Positions 24,534 to 36,750 are shown, counted from the first letter of the stretch. The stretch is DNA of 64,000 nt from Ascaphus truei (GCA_036426205.1 CM071568.1:231853727-231917726); one strand, 5' to 3'. Notes: a model not told the origin generated them from the sequence alone. Numbers and translations are program-made.

Positions 24534-25461
24534 TGTAAGGGTTCCTTTGCAGGCAGACCCAGTTATTCAATTCAATTACCTGTCCTGCCTGCAAAGAAAT
24601 ACCAGATCGTGACCATGGGCTTGGGGAGGGTGCGTGCCGAGGACAAATGCTGAGCAGGGAAGGGCTGGTTACCAGGTCCGGGGGCGGGTTCTCAGCCTTT
24701 GTTCCCCGCAGACCCGGAGGGGCCTTCCCAGCGGGAGATTTGAGGCTGGCCAAGGAAAGCCGTTGCCGGAACACTGTCCCGTAGCGCAATCCCCATAGGC
24801 AGTTTTGACTTTGCCGTCTCCCAGCCGCTCCATCATCCAGGGGCGGTCCTGAGCGCCTAACCGCACCCGATCATCCCATTGGTGCAGCCGGGCGAGCCCT
24901 CGTCCTGTGATTGGCTGCTGCCTCCCGATCCACGCTGTGATTGGTTGCCGGCTCCTGCTCCATGTTAAGGATAGCCAGCTGGGGCTATGTAAGGAGCAGG
25001 GCCAGTGCAGGGAAACAGACAATCTCTGGTGGTGATCGGAGACAAGCTGGCGGGCTTTTCAAAAGTGATTTGTGTAAAAGAGCATACACAAGCACTGCTC
25101 TCAGCAAAGAAGCACCGGAGAAGCCCGGCCAGTGGAGCAAGTTGGAGTTTGACGGAGACACGGCTGGTGGAAGATGTAAAGGTGCTTTGTGCTGGATTGC
25201 ACTGAGAGAAGCACTGCAAACAACGGGACGGGAAGCAGACAGGATAAGCATACCTGAAGAAGGCTCCTGCACCTAGTTGAGGATAGCGATTCCTCCCACC
25301 CCCCCCAGTTCTTGAGTGTTTCACTGTAATATAGTATTTTGTGTGTTTGCTGGCGGCTTGCCAGAGTAAACTCCGTTGATTCAATTAACCTTATTTATTC
25401 CTGTCTGGTGAAAGTGATCCCGGTGGCAAAAAGGTGTTAATTGCACTGGTCTCCTGTGACA
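24534..25461 (+). repeat. LTR-like, CpG-rich promoter-type stretch
   Basis: It begins TGTAAGGG and can be read to end at CTGTGACA (TG...CA). It holds three CCAAT-type boxes (CCCATTGGTG at 24876; GTGATTGGCTGC and GTGATTGGTTGCC near 24907-24951) upstream of a GCTATGTAAGGAGCAGGG start-like region. CpG density is high. No 5-bp flanking duplication was found, so the ends are uncertain. An upstream block (23700-24280) has a similar LTR-like look (GTATAAAGGGGAACAGGG) but was not delimited. Confidence 0.35.
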
Positions 25462-25470
25462 TGTACCACC

Positions 25471-25864
25471 TACAGATGCAGCGGGCGTTATTCGAACAAT
25501 TACCTGGGTAAATCTTGTGTTATGCCGCGTGTAGGTTGGAGATATATTTATTAGTTTTGCCGGGGCAGACTAATTGCACATCGGATAAACACAGCAGGGG
25601 TACCTGCTGTGTGAGTCCTACCGGGGTCTGCCTTTCTGTAATAGACGCGCAGTAAGAGATAGGCTGAATCAGTCACTCTAACTGCACGCCTCTCACAGGC
25701 GATCGCTGTGTTTTTATTTAATTTTAAACATTACAATAATGTAGCAGGGGGTCTCTGGAGCTGATGGGCCATTATAGTCTGCCCCGGCAAAACTAATGAG
25801 GATCACAGGCATATCTTGAGAATCCATTTCGAGATTTGTTCGAATAACGGCTGCTGCATCTGTA
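25471..25864. repeat. Outer MITE, split by an inner MITE
   Basis: The left end (25471-25499) and right end (25836-25864) are inverted 29-mers with 2 mismatches (TACAGATGCAGC...TTATTCGAACAA). Between them sits the complete inner element 25550-25797. The outer termini resemble the MITE at 36751-36889 (ACAGATGTAGCAG...GTTATT). Confidence 0.8.
25550..25797. repeat. Inner MITE with perfect 23-bp terminal inverted repeats
   Basis: Positions 25550-25572 and 25775-25797 are exact reverse complements (ends ATTAGTTTTGCC and GGCAAAACTAAT). It is 248 bp long and non-coding. The superfamily was not assigned. Confidence 0.85.
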
Positions 25865-28551
25865 CATACGAATGCTTACAAACCTGCATCTTAGCTGTTC
25901 TGTTTGCATTACATTGTTGCATACAAATATTACAGATATATGCATTAATAAAAGGTGTTGATGGAGAGAGAACTGTGCAAATACGACAATGGAATGTGTC
26001 GGTGTCTGCATTTCTTGTCATATTGAATGCTTTAAGTAAAAGTCATTAAAACCACGTTTAAGGTCATGTTAAGCAGAACATCTAAGAAACTTCTGTCAAG
26101 CATATTAAACAATTAATGCACTCTTGAGGGAGTATAGATTAATTGTTTGGGTAGTGTACATGGTATTGTTCCAATTTAGAAAAACCTGTTGAACGCATAG
26201 CCCTGTAAATGTCTACACCAAGCAAACAGAAGAAGCAAACAAGAAGGATGGGTAGCCGTGTTCATCCTTTCTGACATGTAGTAATGTACAGAGGGAAAAA
26301 GAGCAGGTAGTATGATAAAGTTACAAAAAAACCAAATAAAAGTATGCTGCAAGCACGGATCCTCAAGTGCACATAAACAGATGATTACCATTTAGGTGTG
26401 TTACTTCTTTTGACAATGTACAGAAATACAGAGCAAATATAACAGAAACATTCAATTGGCCATCTGAGTCCACCAGCATTTGGTCAAACGTCTCCTTTGG
26501 AGAATGAGCTGAGTAGTTCCCTCCTGTGCTTATCTCAGCAGATTAAATTACTGTTGGTAAGATGTAGACTGAAACTGGTGTCATATACAAAACATTTGTC
26601 AAGGTTGGTTGTGGGTCACTACCTGGAGTCAATCAAACTATAGTGCCCCATGTGACTACTATAGTAGTCATTTATTCCTGATAAGAAGTCCAGTCCACTA
26701 CAATTTTTAATTCATGTAAATAAGGATCACATGAATAAATAATTAAATAATAATAAATAAATTAAAGTGCTGTTGGTAATGAGGACTAATCACTAAAAAT
26801 GTGAAGTAACATTTAATAATAATAATAATGCTCATAAACTGTAACACACTGTATTACACGTGTGAAGGTTATAACAATTTACAAAGGGCCGTACTAGAAC
26901 TTTTGAAACTTGTCTTAAAGAAACTCCAACTTCTGATTTAAAAGCTATTCCAAAAGTTAAAGGGATTACATCATATTTCAAAACAACTAAAAACTACCTC
27001 CATTCAATGTTTAACTTCATCAAAAGATTAAAGCTCAAATAATAATCTCAATAAACCACAGGGTGATATAATTTTATGGTGTTACTTTACAGATCAGCTA
27101 CTTCTAATATGCAAGCTAGTACATTTGCTTTGGAAGGGATACAATTCGATAAATATTTCCTGCTATGCTTTCTACTGTTGATTGATATCATAAGACATAT
27201 TTTATTTTAAATTAGTAGTGTCTAAGGCTCAGTAGATTTAATTATTTGTAATTACCTAGTTGTTGTCAGTATGTGGCTGTTTTATGACAGTAGAGTATAC
27301 AGTGTGGGTCAGGTTCAACTGTATATCTTTTCAACACAGAATTAATGTACTATTGATAGAACCATTACTAGAACCAAATTAAAGTCTGGGCTGATGGATT
27401 GGTCCACAGGGTGCTGTCAGACATGAAAGGAGTAATTAGTATTCATTACTTTATACTCCACAACTTTCCAATTATTAATGAACTTCAACTGTTGGACTGC
27501 ACCAAATATATCACAACCATCTATTTAGCCATTATTTCAAATAAATAATTTATATCTTTCCAAGTCATTAAAAAAAAATCCAGAAGTGTGATATTGTATA
27601 TAAGACATTACTATGAGTTGGTTTGGATGTTCATTCTGAAATCTAGAATTCATTCAAAGGTGCAGATCATCTTCAGTAACTAGCAATTTAATTGTAGAAC
27701 GCATACTTCTGATAGTTAATAAAATCATTATTTGATTTAAAAAAAACCCGCAGTGAGCTTTCTTTCTCTATATTTTGTCACATCTTTTCAATAAATCTAT
27801 CTTAATCTTATGATAACTTTAAAGTAAGCATGTAAAACAAAGTAGGTAAACAACATTTTACAATCCCTTTGATTTCTCATTTGTTGTTCAATGTCAAAGA
27901 TATTGCATATCATGAATATACAGTGACAGCAAAAGTTTGAGATAATATAACCTTCTGTAGTAAAAATATTGGGATGCAAGAGAAAAATGCTTTGCCACAC
28001 AGTAACGGCATATGTAATAACAGTTTCTTACATCTGCTGTACAATGTTAGGTTTATGTCACATCAGCTGTAAAAGATTTTCGGCGAAAATAAAATAAAAT
28101 AAAAATGACGCAGAATGTGATACATCTCATTATAATATTTGCACCATGTAACGCCTTCCCCAACTCCTCCTACAGACACTCCCCAAATTGCAATCTGGCT
28201 CAGTAGGGTATAATTGGAGCAAAATACTTTGATATAGAGGTGTAGTGACTATGTTCCAGCTTTGCTTTAATATTGCCTGGCACGCCGCCCCATGACGGAG
28301 TAGCTATGGCATAATTTTCCTGCCTGTTTTCCCAGGGAGATCAGGAGTGCGGAACGTGATCTAAGGAAGTGGAACAGAAGGAGGAGGGCTTCTCTCCATC
28401 ATCAGTCATCTCCGAAGCAGTCGCGTGATCGCAAGTGCTGGGGAGGCTGTGGTTCTCTGGTACTACGACCCCTTGAGGTACTCAAAGGGTAAAACAAATA
28501 GTGTTTTATATTACAAGTGTTATCAACTTTTAACAAACCTTAAATTACATT
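25865..28551. other. Long intron stretch, no recognised element
   Basis: AT-rich, with an AAT run near 26815-26830. The GC-richer patch 28180-28490 may be a repeat, but no inverted ends were found. Confidence 0.5.
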
Positions 28552-28614
28552 GGCCCAGATTCACAAAATGGTGCTAAGCTTTAGCACGCCTTTACTCCCA
28601 TTCAGATTTGGGCC
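28552..28614. repeat. MITE fragment, family B copy 2
   Basis: GGCCCAGATTCACAAAA...GGTGCTAAGCTTTAGCACGCC...CAGATTTGGGCC: the same ends and core as 20798-20908, but shorter. Confidence 0.7.
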
Positions 28615-29190
28615 AGAAGCAGTAATTCCTCATCTGAAAATGTTATAGAGCGCACACTCTAGGTGTGTACTTGACTGTTAATCCAGACAATGTGTCTGCT
28701 TGTTCTGCAGGTGCTGTCAGTATTAGACGATTAGAGCACTTTCAGGTAGTAGAATGCCTTGTGGAAAACTCTACCTGCTACTAAGTGTAACCTTATGGCT
28801 TCTGAAATTTGTGTGGCAGTGGTGCTGTATGACAATGACTTTCCAAAAGACTCTTTCCAAAAGACCAGCTGCAGTGATGGTACAGAAGTGGTGTGGCGAC
28901 CCCGCCAAGGCAACTTACAGTGATTTGCATAAGATACATATAGATAAACACAGTTGTCCCGACTGCCGCTTAGTACATTTACCGCTTAATGCATATAAAA
29001 TAGAACAGGTACAAAAATAAAGATACCAGCATACTGAAATATAGTGCATTTGTCTGTCCATTATACTTCATTTTCTTAGCAGAGCTAATTCTTACGTGAC
29101 TCAAAGCTTTCCCCTTAATTATATTTAGTAAATCCGATAAGAAAGGGTGTCACTTTTTTTTAAAATTGTGTACATGATCTCATTTGCAAG

Positions 29191-29205
29191 CTCTGAATCT
29201 GTTTT
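29191..29205 (+). repeat. Target-site duplication, 3' side of the L1-type element
   Basis: CTCTGAATCTGTTTT, identical to 35860-35874. It merges into the poly-T that is the element's poly-A tail on the minus strand. Confidence 0.9.
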
Positions 29206-29600
29206 TTTTTTTCAACAAAAAATTTCTTTATTGGGTCAAGGTACAGGACATACAATATCTGACAACCCGCTATCTTATATGAGTGCCCCTGAGCCCAACA
29301 TTTCACTTTACAGCATCAACTGCGGGAGAAATAAAATTAAAGACTTACAAGACGTACAGGACAGACTTAGGGAAAAGGAAAAAAGGGGGGGGGGGAGGGG
29401 GGGCGGCCCAGGTAAGACGGCCATTCAGGACGGCCAGATGGAATGTGTCTCCAGATTGTGCTTTTGAGCCACCGGCACTGTGGTTGTTTCGAGGGAGCCG
29501 ACTGTCCGTCTCCGCGTGGTCATCGCGTGTCTGCTATATCAGTGTTCTAACCTGTCGTTGTCTGTGCCACTGCCCCGAAAGGAGAGCGCATCTTCTATTA

Positions 29601-32600
29601 TCACTGCAGAATATTGGTGGCACTCACCCCAGGGATGTCAGATTGGTCTAGCCAAGGGGCCCATACTTTTAGAAAATTTGTGCCGGTGTCATTGACCAGA
29701 CTCGTCAATTGTTCCATCCGGCAAACATACCAAATTCTGTTCCGAATTTTCATCATCGTGGGCAAGTCTGGTTGCTTCCACAATGCCGCGAGTTCGCACC
29801 TCATGGCTGTTGCAAAATGTGCAATCAGTTTTTGTGCCGGTCTGCCTAGCCCCCGCCTGCGCCTGCCCAGCAGGAACAGCCAGGGGTCCAGGGGGACCGG
29901 TCTTCCGAGAATTCTCTCCAGCCAATTTTGGATTTCCTCCCATAAAGGTGCCACTTTGGTGCAACCCCACAGCATGTGCAGCAAGTCTGCTTGTTCCCCA
30001 CATTGTTTGGGACACAATGGGGGGTAACCTTTCACAAACTTTGCTAATCGGATTGGGGTGAGGTACCACCTCATGAGGACTTTATATGCGTTCTCCTTCA
30101 GGGTCGTGCAGATCGAGCTTTTGGCCGCCGCCAGCACTATTGTGTCCCAGTCTTCGTCTTCTAGGGTCTCCCCTAAGTCGTTTTCCCATGCCTGTCTATA
30201 AGTCAGTTTGGTATCGTCTGTGGTCTCAGGGCAGACTACCGCTCTGTAGATCGTAGAAGTAAGTCCCGAGGTGTCCGTTCCCCTAGAACACAGCTGCTCA
30301 AAATTGGTACGCTTCGGGCGTTTAGGGATTTTGTTATAGAAGGCTCTAATCTGAAGGTATCTAAAGAATTCGGAATTTGGTATCCCCGTTTCAGATTTAA
30401 TTTGGTCGAATGATTTTAATAGTGGGCTACCTTTCAGATGTAGAAGCCTCGTGAGGCCCTTCGTTTTCCAGGCCCCCAGGTGTCCACCCGGCATGCCCGG
30501 AGCGAAATCAGGGTTCCCTACAAACGGGGTCATATAAGTGTGCTGGGTGGTAAGCGCACATCTGAGTCTGGTGTCCCTCCAAACTGCCAACGAGCTCCTC
30601 ATAGTCGCAAGCGGTATCCCTAGGGATTTTTGTACTCTCTGTGGAAGCCAGATTAAGTCCTGTAACTCCACCGGGGAGCTACATTCACGTTCCAGTTCTA
30701 CCCACCTTCGGAGAACCGTCGGCAAGTGCCACTGTACGATTTGAGTCAATTGTGCTGCACGGAAGTAGGCCATCAAGCAAGGTACCCCTAGTCCTCCTCT
30801 TAGAGTTGGGCGAATTAATATACTAGCTTTGATACGGGGCTTCTTATTACCCCAGACGAATTTCACCATTGAGGACTGCAAGCGGAGGATGTCAGCCCTG
30901 ACCACCTGCACCGGAAGTGTCTGAAATAAGTACAGGATTCTGGGGAGGAGGTTCATTTTAAGGCATTGGATCCTGCCGATCCAGGAGATTGCATAGCCTG
31001 ACCAGAGTCTGAGATCCTCCATCAGGGTCCTTATCAGTCTGGGGTAATTGGCTTTATATAAGGCGCTATATTCTTTGGTGATATTTACCCCTAGGTATTT
31101 AATCGAGGAGGCTTGCCATTTGAAGTTAAAATTTAGTTCTATCAATTTTGCGGTAGCCTTTGGCAGGTTTAAATTTAGAGCTTCTGACTTAGTTTGGTTA
31201 ATTTTGAACCCCGAGATCTTATTAAATTTGTCTAGCAGGCTGAAGACGTTTGGCAGGGAGGTAAGGGGCTTTGTTAACATTAAGATAATGTCGTCCGCAT
31301 ACAGGGCCACCTTGTGTGACTGGTCGTGAATTTGGATACCTGTTATATCTGGGTTATTACGAATATGTGCCGCCAAGGGCTCTATGCATAGCGCGAATAG
31401 TAGAGGGGACAGGGGGCAACCCTGTCTGGTGCCACTCTGTATCGGGAACTCCTCCGAGGGGAAGCCCTGGTGCCGGACCCTCGCCCTCGGTTCATGATAC
31501 AGAGCTAGAATGGCGCTCAGCATTCTCCCTCCCACGCCGAACTCCCCAAGCGTCTCTTTAAGGTAGGGCCAATCAATTCGGTCAAAGGCTTTTTCGGCAT
31601 CTAAGCTAAGTGCCATAGACGGGTTATTCTGTTTCTGGGCCAAATCTATTAAGTCTATGATCCGTCTAGTATTATCAGCCGCTTGCCTCCCGCAGATGAA
31701 CCCTACTTGATCTGGGTGGACCAGCTTGGGCATTACCGTGTTTAAAATTTTTAGTATCTGAATTGATTAGTGATATTGGCCTATAGCTCTTACAGTCAGC
31801 TGGGTCCTTCTCTGGTTTGGGGATCACTGATATGAACGCTTGGAGCATTTGGCTCGGTATAGGGGCCCCATCTAAGAATGAGTTGTATAGCCTAGTCAGG
31901 TGAGGGACTAATAATTTCCGAAATTTTTTGTAATATAAGTTAGAGAAACCATCGGGGCCTGGGGCCTTCGATGACTTCAGTGATTTGATTACCTCAGATA
32001 TTTCCTCACCTGAGAAATCCACCTGCAGCGCGTCCCTTTCCAATCTGCTCAATCTGGGCAAATTTGCCTCTTTCAGAAACGTCTTCAGCTGTCTATGAGT
32101 GGTCTCGCAATGGGAGACCTTCGCCCCATCATATAGGGTCTCATAGTATGTTTTGAACTCTTCGACAATTTGTTTAGGGTCAGAAGTGAGGCCACCTTTA
32201 TTAGTTCGAATTGACTGTATGTGGAAGTTATTACTCCTATTCTGGAGTTTACGGGCAAGCGGGGTATCTGGCTTGTTGGCACGTTCATAGAATTTCCGTT
32301 TAGACCAGGTCAGCTCCTTCTCAGCTCGGGAGGCCATCAGTAAATTTAGTTGCGTCTTGGTGTCTAGCCATGCCTTAAGGGTTTGGGCTTGTTTATTTTG
32401 TTTGTGTAGGGCGGAGAGGGTTTTTAGGTCTGATTGTAAAGTGTGAATCTTTTTTTCCCTTTCTTTCTTCCGCCTACTAGCAATCCCTATGAGTTCTCCT
32501 CTGAGTGTCGCCTTATGGGCCTCCCATAGGATAGACTGAGATGCCACGCTACCCGTGTTCTCATCAAAATATGTCCTGATTTTTCCCTCTATTGATTGTG

Positions 32601-33384
32601 CCACCTCAGGGATTTTAATTAGATACTCATTGAGTTTCCATGTCGCTCCGGGCCTGTCAAGCACGTAATCTGTGCACCGCAGCTCTACTGGTGCATGATC
32701 TGACCATGAAATATCATGGATTCCCGTGTGGGCGATCTGCGAGACCATTCTATTGGTCACAAAGAGGTAGTCTATCCTGCTATAGCGGTCATGTGGGTGG
32801 GAGTAAAATGTGTATTCTCTTTCCCCTGGGTGTTGCTCGCGCCAGATATCAACCAGGTTGTTGGCCCGGAGGCCCCTGATCCAGGCAGCTCTACCCTGTG
32901 GATTTTTCAGTCCGCCTACAGTGCATCTGTCCGTGTGAGGGTCGAGAGTCTGATTAAAGTCCCCACCTAAAATTATAGCACCCTGTGCTATTCTCTGAAG
33001 GGTCTTGAAAAAACGGTCAAAGAAGGAGTCTGTGCGGTCGCTGGGGGCATATACATTTGCTACAGTGAGTGGCTGGCCACCGATGGTCCCAACCACTATT
33101 AAGAACCGACCGTTAGCATCCCTCTTTGTGATGGTTATATCCAATGATAGGCGGTTGTGCAATAGAATTGCGACTCCTCTCTTTTTTTTATTTGCTGCGG
33201 CAGACACCCAGGTCTGATATCTACTGTCAATATACTTAGGGGAGTGGCGTCGGGAGAAGTGTGTTTCTTGTAACATGATAATGTCCGGGTTTAGTCGTCT
33301 ATAGTCAGTCATGGCCAGTCGGCGTTTCTGGGGGCTGTTAAACCCCTTCACATTATGGGATATGATTGTGAGGTCCCTACCCAT
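29601..33384 (-). pseudogene. L1-type ORF2 (EN-RT), single frameshift
   Basis: EN motifs in order: SHNVKGFN, LQETHFSRRH, NVYAPSD, LGGDFNQTLD, YSRIDYLFVTN, SWSDHAPVELR. RT motifs: SSKAPGPDGFSN, YRPISLIN, SLDAEKAFDRIDWPYL, GTRQGCPLSPLLFALC, LYADDIILML. The C terminus has a Cys/His cluster (CPKQCGEQADLLHMLWGC) as in L1 ORF2. The frame shifts just after the SLINSDTK codons, at an A run near 31745-31752. The total span minus one base is divisible by three, so one extra base explains it. About 1260 codons would otherwise be open. It nicks target DNA and reverse-transcribes its own RNA when active. Confidence 0.92.
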
Positions 33385-33535
33385 TTGTGCTGTTTGTGAG
33401 ACTCTTAACGGTGGCGGTCTGGATGATGGACCCGTGTTGTCGAGTTGTGTCCACGGACGTATGGAGAAAAGAGGGGATGGCAGGAGTGGCGGTATTGGGC
33501 AGTCCGGGAAGGGGGACAGGGCGGGGGGATCGGGA

Positions 33536-33781
33536 GGGGGTGGGAGGGCGGGGGGGGGGGGTGGGGGGGAGGGGGGGGGAGGGGGGAGGGGGGGAGGGGG
33601 GGGGGGAGGGGGGCGGGAGGGGGAGGGGGGGGGAGGGAGGGGCGAGAGCGGGGGGGGGGACGAGGGGGGGAGGAGGGGGAGAGGGGGGAGAGGGGAGGGG
33701 GAGGAGGGGAGAGGGGGGGGGGGGGGGAGGGGGGGGGAGGGGGGAGGGGGGGGGAGGGGGGGGGGAGATGGGGGGGGGGGG
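33536..33781. repeat. G/A purine-only tract inside the L1-type element
   Basis: About 245 bp of almost only G and A on the plus strand (runs of G broken by single A), with very few C. On the element's sense strand this is C-rich. It can form G-quadruplex or triplex structures. All long open frames across it are low-complexity artefacts. Confidence 0.95.
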
Positions 33782-33871
33782 GTAACCGCAACTTGGTCTG
33801 TAGTCTAATGCGTTTGTCTGAGATTGTTGTAGAGCTGAGTGTCTCATGCTTCTTGCATTGACTAATGCGCA

Positions 33872-34165
33872 GGAGGGGGGGGGGGGGGGGGGGGGGAGGC
33901 AAGGGGGGGAGGAGGGGGGGGGGGTGCGTGTGGGCAAGTCGCTGGTAAGTTTGAACGTGGGGGGGGGGGGTGGTGGGCAGTAGCTGGTAGGTTTGAACGT
34001 GGGGGGGGGTAGCATTGTGGGCAAGTAGTGGTGGGTTGGGACGTGGGGGGGGGGTGTGTGTGTGGGCAAGGAGCTGGAGAGTTTGAAAGGGGGGGGGGGG
34101 GGGGGGGTGTGCGTGTGGGCAAGTAGCTTGTAGCCATAAGTAGCCGGTAGCCATAAGTAGCCAAG
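33872..34165. repeat. Inter-ORF minisatellite of the L1-type element
   Basis: Diverged units of roughly 50-60 bp share GTGTGGGCAAGTAGCTGGTA-like cores, GTTTGAACGTGGG and a G run. About five units are seen, ending in two short copies of GTAGCCATAAGTAGCC (34128-34165). It lies between ORF1 and ORF2. Confidence 0.8.
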
Positions 34166-34745
34166 CGCTCCCGGTTTCCACCTCATCATTTACAGCCGGG
34201 GAAGGGAAGGGGAGGGGAAGGGCGAGAGGAGAGATCGGCTGTTGCCGCTATAGTCCTATCTATCCCTGCCAGGACTGAACACATCCGGTTCCGGTGGCAA
34301 CTGGCATCCGGAGGCCGGAGCATCGCGGGATTCCTGTGTCCGGTCGGGTGTTGCCCCATCCAAGATGGCCGTCTTCTGCTTCCGTGACGTCCTTCCGGGT
34401 GCCATCATTGAGTCGCCGGACGTCGGGGAAGCGGATGTCTTCGTGGGCTCTTCCCGCCCAAACGACCTTCACTTCCGGTAGTTGCTGGTGATCCCTCCAT
34501 GCGGTTGGCGGCGCCCATCTCTTGGTCTTGCGTGTCCGGGGATTTCCTGGAATTCTTTTCCCTCGTTACAACCGCACTTCAGGTAAGAGGCTCCTCGTCT
34601 ATTATTCTTCTTTAGGAGCAGTTGTCCAGAGATCTCCGGTCAGTGCTGGGACGTTGCAGTGCATTTCGTGCACTTTTCAGGGTAGTTCTGGTGAGGGGTC
34701 AGGGAAAAACTAGGGCCTAACTGTGGCCCAACTCGACTTTGTCCT
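34166..34745 (-). other. Inter-ORF spacer of the L1-type element
   Basis: GC-rich sequence without a convincing frame (34260-34472 is open on minus but matches nothing I know). It is unusually long for an L1 spacer; it may act as an internal leader for ORF2, but no evidence is visible. Confidence 0.4.
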
Positions 34746-35717
34746 TTAGGGCGCCACTCTACACACTCCTCCTCCGGCGCCCGGGTCTTGCGATTTTGGG
34801 GCTCGGGGATTTTGCCACATCAGCAGGTGGACTCGCTCCCTGCTGTTATTGGAGACAGGGCCGTCCTCCAGACCTAGGTTGCGGAGGAACTCTGGGGCTT
34901 CCTCCGGCTCCTTCATCGAGATGGCCTTCCCATTCCGCAGGACCAGTAGTCCAAATGGGAAGGTCCACTGTATCTTACTGCCCTGTCCCGCAGTTTTCGA
35001 AAACTGGTTGGAGCTTCTTACGGCGAGACAGGGTAATAGGGGAGAGGTCCTGGTATAGTTGGATGGCTGTGCCTTCGAAACTGTATGCCTCGGGGCCCCG
35101 GGCTGATTGGAGGCAGCTTCTCGGGTGCTATAATAGTGCATCCTGGCGATAATGTCTCTAGGGTGGTCGGGGGCCACTGGCCTACTCCGGAGGGCCCGGT
35201 GGCAACGGTTCCATTGCCAGCTCTAACGCAGGTACCCCGGTAACAACACAGACAACCAGCGGGTTATAAAGTCTTTAATATCCGCCACGTCTTCAGAGAT
35301 GCCTCTAATGCGGAGGTTGCTTCTGCGGTCTCTGTTCTCCGGTCTTCCTGCCGCTCAGCCAACTCCGCTATTTGCGCTGCAGGTGGTTAGCTCTCTTCTA
35401 CGGCCTTTCTCGCTGCAGTGTTGGAGGCCGCCATGCTGTTCTGAATGCCCAGTGCGTTCTCCCAGGCCTTGGATTTCTTGTTTGAGCTCTTGTATTTCGG
35501 CAAGGAAGAGCGACTTCATATTAGCATAGAGCCGGTCGAAGTCGCATCTTCGTACCGGGAGCTGGCCTGCCGCGTCCTCTCTCTCCTCCTCCCGATCGGA
35601 GTCGGATCCCGCTATGGAGCCCGGCGCCATTTCAGCCTCGGCCCCCCGCGTTGCGGCTCGGCTCACATACTTGCGCATGTCGCCGGTAGATTTTTTTTTG
35701 GTAGGTTGTGGGGCCAT
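34746..35717 (-). pseudogene. L1-type ORF1 (RNA-binding chaperone), broken
   Basis: It starts MAPQPTKKKSTGDMRKY at 35717, followed by an acidic stretch and a coiled-coil-like helix (FLAEIQELKQEIQGLGER). Pieces in other frames then give NLRIRGISEDVADIKDF (about 35310-35260), the RRM-like start, and HPRDIIARMHYY, IQWTFPFGLLVLRNGK (35177-34900), the C-terminal domain. At least three frame changes separate the pieces, near 35450, 35340 and 35205. The order is that of L1 ORF1p: basic N terminus, coiled coil, RRM, CTD. Confidence 0.8.
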
Positions 35718-35859
35718 CCTGATGTGTTCCCCTGTTCGTGCGTAGTGTTTATTGTCGGGAAAAATGATTTTTAAATGTTGGTCTGTCGTTGTTTTATGTG
35801 GCGGGTGCGGGAGCTCTCAGCTTAGGCTGCTACTCTCCTCGTCATCGCGCATGCGCCTC

Positions 35860-35874
35860 CTCTGAATCTGTTTT
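35860..35874 (+). repeat. Target-site duplication, 5' side of the L1-type element
   Basis: CTCTGAATCTGTTTT, identical to 29191-29205. After it the host intron resumes with AATGTTGTATACAG. Confidence 0.9.
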
Positions 35875-36527
35875 AATGTTGTATACAGTACCTAAGAAAT
35901 CTGCATCCAAATAAAGTTCCAAAAATAGTCTGTACATTTGAAGAATATTTTCATTTGAATTCATTGAGGCTCTGACTAATGATGATAGGGCAAAGTGTTT
36001 TCATTTGCAAAATAATAGTTAAATGAAACTGAAGTATACAGGAACATATTGCATGCCACACATGTTTATCATACATTTTAACAAATTTATGTCAAATAGT
36101 AAAATACAGGGGCTTTCTCAGATGGGAAAATCTACCAACATAAAACAATAAAGTTGCTGTTAATGTGCATTTGAGACCACATGGGCCTCTTTGAGCAAAA
36201 CCAATCTTTTCTTCTTCCGAACTTATGCCTGAAGTAAATCACATATGAACAGTGTTTATATTGGTCTAACAAAAAGGTATGAGATGTAGCAAGACTTACT
36301 GTCCCCGGGGCTACAGACGAACAAGCAAATGTCCGCGGCATGATGGAGCTGTGGTGGGTCCATGCTTCTGAATGGGACCTTCCCACAGTGTTAATCATTT
36401 GGTGCAGTGACCACACGTGGAGGTGGCACCGAAGACACTTAGGAATGCTACATCTGTAGCAAAGTTAGAACCAACAGACAATGAAATGCTGCTTACTGCT
36501 CATTATAAGCTTGAAATGCAAACTTAC
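35875..36527. other. Intron, nothing recognised
   Basis: AT-rich. No repeat ends or domains were found. Confidence 0.5.
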
Positions 36528-36650
36528 TGTCCCCTTTTAATAGTGTTTCTTCCAAGAAGAGGGTCAAGAACTGGATCGACTACTTCATCCAAATTTTCAA
36601 TTAAGACCGTATCACCGCAGGCCAATGCTGTTTCAATGGTTCTTAAGTAC
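36528..36650 (-). CDS. Dynein heavy chain exon D: AAA5
   Basis: 123 nt. The first base completes a split Gly codon, then [40 protein letters not shown] and two bases of the next Gln. [21 protein letters not shown] is the AAA5 signature. The acceptor is CACTTAG and the donor GTAAGT. A Gly-Asp pair precedes the LIENL strand, as in homologues. Confidence 0.96.
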
Positions 36651-36750
36651 CTAAGTGCATGGGACCAAAGAACAAAGATACATGTTATAACTGTTTTACT
36701 ATATGTATTACTCATATGTCTGTTTTGCTAGAATAGGGAATCATTCTCAA

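Larger units (their letters stand above)
29206..35859 (-). mobile_element. L1-type non-LTR retrotransposon, nearly full length
   Basis: 6.65 kb, flanked by perfect 15-bp duplications. Minus-strand order: short 5' UTR (35859-35718), ORF1 (35717-34746, broken), a 1.36-kb inter-ORF region with C-rich repeats, ORF2 (33384-29601, one frameshift), a 3' UTR with AATAAA near 29230, and a short A tail. ORF2 has L1-type EN, RT and C-terminal Cys motif. The insertion lies antisense-neutral in the intron between dynein exons D and E, in the same orientation as the gene. The perfect duplication and near-open ORF2 point to a fairly recent insertion. Confidence 0.92.

Noticed and set aside
24941..25384. Host gene first exon under the CCAAT-box, CpG-rich stretch
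   Set aside because: The frames on both strands lack a known domain and splice donors, and TG...CA-like ends suggest an LTR; a host promoter cannot be fully excluded.
33311..34189. Long open frames of Gly-rich (+) or Pro-rich (-) protein
   Set aside because: They are translations of the G/A tract and G-run minisatellite in all frames, with no start context or domain, and lie between the ORFs of the L1-type element.
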